Position numbers and translations under genes: made by a program | Source of the DNA: DATDCV01 sp036524155 | GTDB lineage: Bacteria; Verrucomicrobiota; Verrucomicrobiia; Limisphaerales; UBA8199 | Assembly: GCA_036524155.1 (NCBI GenBank) | Contig: DATDCV010000569.1 | Span: 1 to 26,498, forward strand | Direction of reading: 5' to 3' | DNA: 26,498 nt | Shown: positions 14,896 to 23,400 of the stretch, piece by piece | Layout of the letters: every line of letters begins with the position of its first letter | How positions within the stretch are numbered: the stretch's first letter is position 1 | The notes under the pieces: generated by a model | The model's input: only the letters and a program-made list of their open reading frames with translations | What the model was told of the DNA's origin: nothing | Databases searched by the model: none

Positions 14896-17800
14896 ATGAA
14901 CCCTGAGTCTCTAACCGATCCGCGCCAGGCACTCGAGGTGAGCCTCACCGCTCTCGTACTGGGAGAGTTGCCGGCCGACCAGGCGGAATTCCTGCGCCGG
15001 GCAATCGCCCAGGACTCCGAGTTGGCCAGAATGCACGAACGCTTGCGGCAGACGATTGACCTGGTGCGCGAAACGGAAAAGGCCCCGCACCAGGAGCCAA
15101 CCGCCACTCCCGAACCGCTGAAACTGTCCGAGGATCGGCGACAGGAACTGCTCCAGCAGTTTAAGACGGTCGCCCCCAGGGAATTTGCGGAGGCTCCATC
15201 CCGGCAGTTTAACTGGCTCATCCCGGCGGGAATCGCCGCTTTGCTGTTGGTGTTCGTCGGCGGCGCTCTGTTGCCTGCCCTGTCCAGAGGGAAAGCGAAA
15301 TCGAGGGGAATGTCAGCCTTGTCCGCCCCGAGCGCTGCCACTGAGCAATTGTTCGCCCGGGATGAGGCGAACCGTTTGTCACTCGGCCTCCCGCTGGAAC
15401 GGGTTCGCTCGGCGCCCGCAATCGCTCCGCCCACGGCAAAGGTCGCCGTTCAACCGCCAAAGACAACCATCGTCCTGCCCATCTCAGCGGGTGAAACGAA
15501 GTCGGCCGAGACGGTTGCCGCTAACAACTATTATGGAGGCTTCGCAGTCCAGGCGACGCCGCCCGTTCAGTTAGAGTCTCACGCCGTAACGCCGGATAGC
15601 TCAACCACGCTTTTCGATAGCGTCTCAGCCGCGAAAAGCGTTGGAGCGGCGGTCAACTATTCAACCGTGAGAGGTGAACCCGCCCAGGCTCAGAGCGTGA
15701 TCACCTCGAGCGACCGTGGCCGCCCGCTCGATCAGGCGGCTGGAACTCTAACAGTTCCGCGAGTGAACGTCGCAGGCGGCGGTGGTATGGGTGGCGGAGG
15801 CGGCTTGGGAGGTGGAAAACCCGGTTCGGAACTGGCGACCGGTTACCGCCGTTTTTACGACGATGGCCGGGCTCAGAATGCTCCAGCGCCACCTGCGCAA
15901 ACCGTGGATGCCGGTGCGATGAGGATGCGCTACGGGCTCGCCGGCCGCGCAGATACCGCCGGCGCCTCCGGCGTGGAGAAATTCTACAGACTTCAAACCG
16001 TAAACGGTTCTCAAGAAGCCACTGCCCCGGCAACCGGCCTGCCGGCTTCAGCGGGAAAGCAGGTAGCAAGTGTTGACCCAGCGACCGGCCTGCCGTTAGC
16101 GGGTGGAGTAGGCGCAAAGGCAGAGGAAGGCAGAACGGCCGGCGACGCTGTAATACGTGCACCGGCGATTCCTGTCCTCGGGGACGTGCCGGCGATCGGA
16201 CAACTATTCCGCAACGAAGGCGTCACGCCATCTTCGCGCGGCCAGGTCGCCACCGCCACCGACGAGGAGAAGGCCGCCGAAGCCCAAACTGCTGGCCGAA
16301 TCATTGCCTTCGTGCCACAAGCTCAGGCCCAGCCTCCAGCCGGCAAGGAGGCACCTGGAAAACCGGCAAGCGCCTACAAATCTGCAGGCGTAAGCAGGTC
16401 GACGAACCAGGCCTACTATGCGCGCAACCTCAAAGCGAATAGCGATCGGGGGTTGACAGGGGGGGATTATGATAACGACGGCTTAGTGGACCTTTTTGCA
16501 GGCAACACCGACAGCTCCCGCGGCAAACAGCCGAGCAGCGTCACCCTGCCGGGTATAAGCACCGTGACAAACTTCGGCTATGCGTTGCCACAAGAGGAAC
16601 TCAACTCCCTTGGCCTGAAGCTGAACGATGCCGCTAAAGGAGCAGCGTTGGCTGAGCTTCGAAAGAAAAGGGAAGCGGAGGTGCTTCTGTCGTCCAGTTC
16701 CTCCCAAAAAAAGGTCCCGCCGGCGCTGCATATGACCGCTCCCGATTCACTCAAACTCGGAGAAGAGAAGCAACGCCTCGTTCAGATAATCGAACAGCCC
16801 GCGAAGGATGGCGACTCACCTCAGCCAAAGCCCGCGACGCCGCCACCCATCCCGCAACCGGAAGTCCAAAGCGCTGACAATTCCTTCTCCACCTTCTCCC
16901 TGAACGTCAGCGATGTGTCGTTCAAGATGGCGGCCGTCAGCCTCGAACAAGGTGTGCTGCCTGAGCCTGGAAGCATCCGGAGCGAGGAGTTCATCAACGC
17001 CTTTGATTACCGTGACCCCGAGCCGGCGCCGGGAATGCCGGTCGGTTTTTGCTGGGACCGCGCGCGGTATCCGTTCGCCCAAAATCGCGACGTGCTCCGG
17101 TTCTCGGTCAAGACCGCGGCGCGGGGACGCCAGTCGGGTCAACCGCTGAATCTCGTGCTGTTGCTGGATAACTCCGGCTCGATGGAGCGCGCCGACCGCG
17201 TCCGCATCATCCGCGAGGCGCTGAAGGTCTTGGCCGCTCAGCTCCAACCCCAGGACAAGCTCAGCGTAGTGACCTTTGCCCGCACCGCCCAGCTTCGTGT
17301 CGATGGCGTAGCCGGCAACCAGGCCGCCGAGCCATTGGAGGAGATCGGTGGGCTGACTCCGGAGGGTGGAACAAATCTCGAAGAGGCAATGAATCTCGCC
17401 TATCAGACAGCACTGAAACACTACCTCGCCAGTGGCATCAACCGGGTTGTGCTGCTCACCGATGGCGCCGCCAATCTCGGCGATGTCAGCCCCGAAAACC
17501 TCAAGAAAAAGGTGGAAGACCACCGCAAACAGGGCATCGCGTTTGATTGCTTTGGCATCGGCTGGGAAGGTTACAACGACGACCTTCTCGAAGTGCTCTC
17601 CCGAAACGGCGACGGCCGCTACGGCTTCATCAACACGCCCGAGGAAGCCTCGACCGAGTTCGCGGCGCAACTCGGCGGGGCTCTCCACGTCGCTGCATCG
17701 GACGTAAAGGTGCAGGTCGAATTCAATCCGAAGCGGGTCGCCGCCTGGCGGCAAATTGGTTACGCCAAACATCAGCTCACCAAAGAACAGTTTCGCGACA

Positions 17801-18186
17801 ACACTGTCGATGCCGCTGAGATCGGCGCCGCGGAATCGGGCAACGCGCTCTACGTCATCGAGGTGAATCCCCGCGGCGAAGGCGCCCTCGCCACCGTGCG
17901 GGTCCGCTACAAGATCCCCGGCACTGCCGAGTACCACGAGCACGAATGGGCGGTGCCCTTCAATGGCAGTGCCGCCCCGCTCGAGCAATCCAGTCCTGCG
18001 ATGCGCCTGGTCGCTTCGGCCAGCGCGCTCTCTGAATGGCTCGCGCAAAACCCTTATGCCACCGAGGTCACGCCCGACGCGTTGCTCCAATACGTGAGCG
18101 GAGTGCCCGAGGTCTATGGCGCCGATCCCCGGCCAAAGAAACTCGAGTGGATGATTCGTCAGGCGAAAAGCCTCGCAGGGAAATAA
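14896..18186 (+). CDS. Membrane-anchored VWA protein with anti-sigma-like N-terminus (YfbK/DUF3520 type)
   Basis: This 1096-residue protein has four parts. (1) A cytoplasmic segment (1-105) with LTALVLGELPADQAEFLRRA resembles the tail of transmembrane anti-sigma factors. (2) One membrane helix (106-129) is present. (3) A long low-complexity periplasmic linker (130-655) includes a Gly-rich run (294-307), a secretin-like motif (425-439) and a Ca-loop-like motif (524-532). (4) A YfbK-type region comprises an N-terminal part (662-745, FSTFSLNVSDVSF...SIRSEEFINAFDY), a VWA domain (about 752-925) with an intact MIDAS (D758-x-S760-x-S762, T826, D856), and a DUF3520-like C-terminus (about 930-1090). 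The MIDAS should bind a divalent metal and a protein ligand. It lies 21 bases after the sigma gene, so it is probably its regulator; this is inference from position and domain order. Confidence 0.88.
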   Translation: MNPESLTDPRQALEVSLTALVLGELPADQAEFLRRAIAQDSELARMHERLRQTIDLVRETEKAPHQEPTATPEPLKLSEDRRQELLQQFKTVAPREFAEAPSRQFNWLIPAGIAALLLVFVGGALLPALSRGKAKSRGMSALSAPSAATEQLFARDEANRLSLGLPLERVRSAPAIAPPTAKVAVQPPKTTIVLPISAGETKSAETVAANNYYGGFAVQATPPVQLESHAVTPDSSTTLFDSVSAAKSVGAAVNYSTVRGEPAQAQSVITSSDRGRPLDQAAGTLTVPRVNVAGGGGMGGGGGLGGGKPGSELATGYRRFYDDGRAQNAPAPPAQTVDAGAMRMRYGLAGRADTAGASGVEKFYRLQTVNGSQEATAPATGLPASAGKQVASVDPATGLPLAGGVGAKAEEGRTAGDAVIRAPAIPVLGDVPAIGQLFRNEGVTPSSRGQVATATDEEKAAEAQTAGRIIAFVPQAQAQPPAGKEAPGKPASAYKSAGVSRSTNQAYYARNLKANSDRGLTGGDYDNDGLVDLFAGNTDSSRGKQPSSVTLPGISTVTNFGYALPQEELNSLGLKLNDAAKGAALAELRKKREAEVLLSSSSSQKKVPPALHMTAPDSLKLGEEKQRLVQIIEQPAKDGDSPQPKPATPPPIPQPEVQSADNSFSTFSLNVSDVSFKMAAVSLEQGVLPEPGSIRSEEFINAFDYRDPEPAPGMPVGFCWDRARYPFAQNRDVLRFSVKTAARGRQSGQPLNLVLLLDNSGSMERADRVRIIREALKVLAAQLQPQDKLSVVTFARTAQLRVDGVAGNQAAEPLEEIGGLTPEGGTNLEEAMNLAYQTALKHYLASGINRVVLLTDGAANLGDVSPENLKKKVEDHRKQGIAFDCFGIGWEGYNDDLLEVLSRNGDGRYGFINTPEEASTEFAAQLGGALHVAASDVKVQVEFNPKRVAAWRQIGYAKHQLTKEQFRDNTVDAAEIGAAESGNALYVIEVNPRGEGALATVRVRYKIPGTAEYHEHEWAVPFNGSAAPLEQSSPAMRLVASASALSEWLAQNPYATEVTPDALLQYVSGVPEVYGADPRPKKLEWMIRQAKSLAGK

Positions 18187-18218
18187 CAGTCGCCGCCTGA
18201 TTCAGTCATCGAAACCCT

Positions 18219-18261
18219 ATGAAATCCGAAGGCGGAGATCCGAAGGCAGAAACCAGGCCGA
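18219..18261 (+). repeat. AAATCCGAAGGC-type short repeat at the start of a coding sequence
   Basis: GAAATCCGAAGGC is followed at once by a near copy, GGAGATCCGAAGGC. It supplies the ATG context and the first residues (KSEGGDPKAE) of the 735-residue protein. AAATCCGAAG also occurs, inverted, at 24339-24355 inside the giant gene. Confidence 0.5.
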
Positions 18262-20426
18262 AACATTGGGTCCGAAGGGCCATCGGGCGTGCCCTCCGCC
18301 ATGCGCCCGCGATCGCGGTTTTCGCGGCCGCCGCTGCTTGCGGACAGCAAGGCTCTCCAGCGAACTCCGCCGCGAATCTTCAAGAACGCGGGGTGGAGAT
18401 CATCCGCCGGTTTGTGGAGGTGAATCGTTATTGGTTGGCTGGTCCGTCGGCCGAGATCCAGAATTTTGCCTATACGCTGAACCGGCTGAGCGGCTCGCAA
18501 CACTTTGAAGTCACCGAGCCGGCTAGCACTTCGCGCGCAAAACTGCACGGAGTGACCTATTGGGCGATGCTCCAGCAATTGGCGCAATCGCCAAAAAGTG
18601 CCACCGTGCGCGGAATAGACGAAGAGCAGGGACGCATCAGGCTGGTGCTGAGTTTCAACCCGGCAATTCGTGGCGCCTGCGGCAATGGCGTCGAGGGTAG
18701 CTGGAACGGTTATCACACGCTTGGCGGTGACGAAGGCTTCGTCGTCATCGACACGCAGCGTTGGGTCCCGCTGGAAGCGCAGGTCGGGCGGCTGCACGAG
18801 ACATTCGGCGAGTTTGCCTTGATCGCCGACGGTCACTACGCCCCGCTCAAGATCAAAATTCAAATCGGTGACACGACCTACGATTGGCGCTTCCGAATTT
18901 ATGAACCTGGTCTTTGGCTTTTTGACGATAGCCTCTCAGGCAACCGGAGACTGGCGTGGCTCGAAGACGTTCGTGTGAATTCCTCGCCTGCAAAAGTGAA
19001 ACACGCCACTGAATCATCAATTGCGCTCGAGGAGAGCCGCAAAACCGGCAGCGGGGTTCTGGAGGCGTTCCTCAAAGCAAACCGGCACTGGCTCCTCCCG
19101 TCGTTGGAAACGCGACGCGGTCTGGTGTATGAGTACCGGCAGGAAACACCGTACCTGGAGCGCGTAGCGATGGATGCGGCGGGGAATGTCCTCGTGCGGC
19201 TGGAGTCCAACAACGAGAATCAGGACCGCCCCACGCGACAGTGCCTCTGGTTGCCCGACGGACGCTCATATCGGGGCGATGTCAATGACCGCTTCATCAA
19301 TCTTCCCCCGCTCCAGCCCTCAAACGCTCCGGCACTCCAGTCCCCCTCAATTCAACGAGACCGTCTGCTTCAACATTTGGCGATGGGCCTGGCGCTCGAC
19401 TGTGCCCTGACACGGCTGGCGCGGGAACCGGACCAGTTCCGGGCGGAGATGCGCCTCGTGCCGAACCAGGCCGGCCGCTACCTGCTCGTGCTCCATCCGA
19501 AAGGGAACGCCCGGCTGTTCACCGGCACGATGCTCGCCTTCACCTCCTGGTCTTACATGCACGACGTCGCTTATGAACGGAGCGAGGTTCTTTGCGATGC
19601 GGCAACGCACCGGCCCATCGAAGAGAAGGATTACGCGGGTGCATCCGATTTGAAGGGGCACTACTTGTTCGACAATTGGATCGATGACGCCGGCGGCGCG
19701 GCTCCCGGCCGCATTCGCGCGGTCGTTCCTCACGAGAAAGACGGCAAGGACCAGTCCCTCGAAATGACGGCACGCTTCGGCTTTGCCAGGCCGGGTGTAT
19801 GGCTGTTGGAAGAAGTCCAGAGCCACTTCCGCGGCGCAACTGGCGGGTCAACAGGCGCCGTCTCCGTGCTTGCCTACTCCCGGGCGACCTCCGCCGAGAT
19901 CAACGAACTGCTCCGAAAAGCCGAATACACGCAGGGTATTCTCGCCGGGATCCAGGAGGCGCCCGAGGCACAAGGAGCCGTGATGTTTTCGGGAACAAAT
20001 TGGAGTCCTGTCTCCGTAAAAGCAGCCTGGACTGACCAAGCCCGGCAAGCGGCCAAGGATCGGGAAAAAGATGAATCGGAAACGCTATTGGTGGGCACGT
20101 ATCGCGCCCGGCTTCTCAAGCGCGGAGGTGATTCGGTTCACATTGAGATCGAGGGCGTGTCAACCGCCTCCTGGAAAGAGTTCTTAACGAGTTGGAAAGC
20201 GACGCTCGAGGACGACCGCGGCGCCGCGCTCGGGAGCGGCAGCGCGGATCTGAAAATCCGCGCGGAGAACGGGCCGTCTCCTTTTTCCGTGCTCATACAA
20301 ATATCCCGTGACGGCAATGCTCCCTTTTCGCTGCCGGCCCAGGTTGCCATCTCAGGAACTGTTCAGCGACTGACTGGCGCGTATCACGGACACGGAATCT
20401 GGTTCACGCTTCTCGACAAAGAATAA
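18219..20426 (+). CDS. Exported protein of unknown function with internal domain duplication
   Basis: I do not recognise a family. The 735-residue product has a basic N-terminus, a hydrophobic stretch (29-40, APAIAVFAAAAA) and C41, so it is either a Sec-exported protein or a lipoprotein with a poor lipobox. Two related domains follow. The first (59-250) opens RRFVEVNRYWLAGPSAE, contains GRIRLVLSFNP and closes YDWRFRIYEPGLWLFDD. The second (279-545) opens EAFLKANRHWLLPSLE, contains GRYLLVLHPKG and closes MTARFGFARPGVWLLEE. A C-terminal domain (about 570-735) is different. The beta-rich character could fit a LolA-like fold, but that is a guess. Residues 363-381 (LQPSNAPALQSPSIQ) look like a repeat-derived insert. 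The gene starts 32 bases after the VWA gene and ends 4 bases before the giant gene. No alternative in-frame ATG or GTG lies close to the hydrophobic segment. Confidence 0.8.
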   Translation: MKSEGGDPKAETRPKHWVRRAIGRALRHAPAIAVFAAAAACGQQGSPANSAANLQERGVEIIRRFVEVNRYWLAGPSAEIQNFAYTLNRLSGSQHFEVTEPASTSRAKLHGVTYWAMLQQLAQSPKSATVRGIDEEQGRIRLVLSFNPAIRGACGNGVEGSWNGYHTLGGDEGFVVIDTQRWVPLEAQVGRLHETFGEFALIADGHYAPLKIKIQIGDTTYDWRFRIYEPGLWLFDDSLSGNRRLAWLEDVRVNSSPAKVKHATESSIALEESRKTGSGVLEAFLKANRHWLLPSLETRRGLVYEYRQETPYLERVAMDAAGNVLVRLESNNENQDRPTRQCLWLPDGRSYRGDVNDRFINLPPLQPSNAPALQSPSIQRDRLLQHLAMGLALDCALTRLAREPDQFRAEMRLVPNQAGRYLLVLHPKGNARLFTGTMLAFTSWSYMHDVAYERSEVLCDAATHRPIEEKDYAGASDLKGHYLFDNWIDDAGGAAPGRIRAVVPHEKDGKDQSLEMTARFGFARPGVWLLEEVQSHFRGATGGSTGAVSVLAYSRATSAEINELLRKAEYTQGILAGIQEAPEAQGAVMFSGTNWSPVSVKAAWTDQARQAAKDREKDESETLLVGTYRARLLKRGGDSVHIEIEGVSTASWKEFLTSWKATLEDDRGAALGSGSADLKIRAENGPSPFSVLIQISRDGNAPFSLPAQVAISGTVQRLTGAYHGHGIWFTLLDKE
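19303..19361 (+). repeat. In-frame low-complexity tract (LQPSNAPALQSPS)
   Basis: A CT/CA-rich tract with degenerate CTCCAG and CACTCC units encodes PPLQPSNAPALQSPSIQ within the second domain of the 735-residue protein. The first domain has no counterpart, so it looks like an insertion. I recall similar SNAPTLQ stretches from Verrucomicrobia, but this was not checked. Confidence 0.45.
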
Positions 20427-20430
20427 ACCT

Positions 20431-23400
20431 ATGAAGAACCTAATCGCCATTGGTTGTGCTGCATTGTTGCTGGCCGGCGCGCGGGGCGCCGAGCAAAAAG
20501 CCGACTTGAAGGATCTCTCGATCAGCGGCGGTATCGAGAACGGCAAGGCCCGCATCACGATTGAAGGAATCCTCGCCGCCCTGACCGGCGAGCAAAAGCC
20601 AGCGTTCGCCACGGCGATCCAGGAGAGCATTGGCCTGGGAGCGAACAAGGTTACTTACAGAATTCTCGTAAGCGCCGAGGTGGTTGCGGGCAGCCCGAAC
20701 GAACTGCCCCTCGCGATCACCGGCGAAGGCGAGATCCGGCAGGTTTCGGGTGAGCTACTGCAAGACTGGAGCATCCGCCAGGAAACCAACGGCACGCGCA
20801 CGCTCGTCCTGCGGACCCGCAAAATGGACAAGCCGCCGACCCAATTCGCGTTCACCATCACGGCGGACCAGGATCTGAAGGCGGTGCCGACCCAGCTTCT
20901 GCCTTTGACGCTGACCGCGCTCCAACCCGCGCTGAGCAGCGGTTACATTAAAATCGAGCCCGCCGCCGAACTCAGCGCTGAGCCCGACAATCCTTCGGGC
21001 GTCGCGCCCATCGACCCGAAGTTCCTGCCCGACTCCATGCGGGATGGCAAGACGGACGATACGGTCGCTCTCGCCTGGAGGTTCCAGGGCACCACTTACT
21101 CGCTGCCCTTGCGAATCGCCTTAGCCGATCCTGAAGCCCGGCGCGTGGTGCTGCGCGACTTCCACCTCGACGGGCAATTGGGCGACAAAACCGCCGGTTT
21201 CACTCTCACCGCCACCGCCTCCATCAAAGACCCCAAAGGCGGCTCCCTCGATTTGCTCTCGGGCGCCGTCGCCCTCACCGAACTGCCCCAGCATTCGGAC
21301 TGGCGCTTGCGCTTCGACCAGGGAAAGTTCGTTTTTGCCGCTGACCACGCGGGCGTTTTCCCGATCGAGCTTAAGTTCGACGCCAAAGTGCAGCCGGGCG
21401 CGGACGGTGCGCGCGGCTGGAACGCACTCGACTTTCAAGTCGCGCGCGCCGCGATGCAACCGTTGGTGCTCAAGGGTCTGCCGTCGGACACCCAGTTCGA
21501 ATTCCCGGGCGCAGCCCGGCCGGAGCGCGCCGCCGATGCTTTCAAAACCTATCTGCCTTCGGACGGCTCCGTGAAGCTCTCGTGGAAAGAAACCAGGGCC
21601 GAATCCGAGGGCAAACTGTTTTACGCCGCCGAGATGCTCTCGCAAATCAGCGTGGGACCGGGGTTGATGCGCCAAATCGCACTGCTCGACTGCAAAGTGA
21701 TGCAGGGCGAACTGAGCCGATTGGTCATCATCCCGCGCGGCGCGGGCGAGGTCACGCGGGTGCAGGGCAAGGACTTGCTGGCGTGGAACGTCGAACCCGT
21801 CGACGCCTCTTCGGATCGCCGGCTGATCGTCCAGTTCAACCAGCCGCAAAAGGATCTCTTCTCGCTCCAGGTCCAACTCCAGACGCCGCTGGGCGCCTTT
21901 CCGCAATCAGCCGAAGTGATCCAGTTGCGCCCGGAAGGCGCGACCCGTTTCGCCGGCTATTTTCGCATTGTCAACGAGGGCGCGGTGCGCCTCGAGGTCG
22001 CCCAGGCCGCAGGTGTTTCCCAGATCTCGCCCGACAAGTTCCCCGAAACTGACACGACCAAAACGGTGCTTCGCCCCACCGGCAATCAAAAATTCGCTTA
22101 TCGCTTTTCCGGCGGCGACTTCGCGTTGCGCCTTCAGGCGGACCAGATCCAGCCGGAAGTGGCGGTCTCAGAAATTCTGGCCTATCGCGTGGCCGAGACC
22201 GAGCTGACCATCGACGCCGAAATGGAATTGGACATTCGCGAAGCCCCCCTCCGGGAACTGCTCGTGCGCGTACCCAAGGGCTTCGCCGTCGCGAGCCTAA
22301 CCGCCACCGGCCTGAGCGACTACTTCGTCCGCGAACCCGAGGACCAGCCTGACGCCGAACTGCGCCTGGTGTTCGGCCAACCGGTTTCCGGCCGGCAATT
22401 GGTCCAGCTTCGGCTCGAAAGAAACAAGCCTCTCGGCGAACCCGCGTGGGCGCTGCCTCGTGTTTCCCTGGTCAAATCGAAATCCGTCCGCGGACATATC
22501 GCCGTCGCAGCCGACGCCGGGTTCCGCGTCGCCGCCGAACGCACGCAGGGCCTCACCGAAATTGCCACCGCGTTCTTCCCGCGCAAACTCGCGGGGATCC
22601 AGGCCGCCTTCCGGCTCAGCGACGCCAACTGGCAGGCCGCACTGAGAGTCGATCGGTTGCCGCAAACGGTGCAGGTCGACGGGCTCCACCTCTTTTCGAT
22701 CGCCGAGGGTCTTGCCTACGGCAGCAGCGTCCTCAACTACTCCATCTCCGGCGCGCCCGTCTCCTCGTTCAGGCTCGAGCTCTCGGACGAGTATTTCAAT
22801 GTCGAGTTCAGCGGCAAAGACATTCGCAACTGGGAGAAAAGCACCAACGGCTACCTCGTCCACCTCCACTCCCCGGTCTCAGGTCCCTATACCCTGCTAG
22901 CCACCTACGAGCGCCCCTTCAAATCCCAGGGCGAGACTCTCACCTTTACCGGCGCCCACCCGCTGGACACGCAGTCGGACCAGGGCCACACCGTCGTCAT
23001 CAGCGCTTACCAGTTCCAGGTCAAGCCGGTCGAGATCTCGCCGGGGTTGCTGCCGCTCGAAACCCGCGAAGTGCCCCCCGAGTATCGCCTGTTCTTCGAC
23101 GCGCCGATCCTGGCCGCTTACCGCTACAACTCGCGCCCGTTCAATCTCAAACTGGCGCTCAATCCCCTGGCCCAGGGCGACTCGCTTAACCAGGTGGTGG
23201 ACCGCGCCTCTCTCACGACGCGCATCTCGAAAGAAGGCCAGGTCTTGACCGAAGCCCGTTACTTCGTCAAGAACCGCGGCAACCCGCATCTGCGCCTCGA
23301 AATCCCCGCCGGAACCCGCCTCTGGGCCACCACCGTTAACGGCGCCTCCGTCGTGCCGGTCCTGGACAAGACCGCAAACCTCATCCCGCTTCCCCAGGCC

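Noticed and set aside
16168..16212. Reading the secretin-like motif as a secretin gene
   Set aside because: Only about 15 residues match. They lie inside the low-complexity linker of the VWA protein with no secretin domains around them.
16816..18090. A 424-codon open frame on the minus strand
   Set aside because: It is antisense to the VWA domain, where the plus strand has an intact MIDAS and recognisable family motifs. It is a shadow of biased codons.
18306..18344. A lipoprotein signal in the 735-residue protein
   Set aside because: The residues before C41 are AAA rather than a typical L-x-x lipobox, so lipidation is possible but not supported enough to call.
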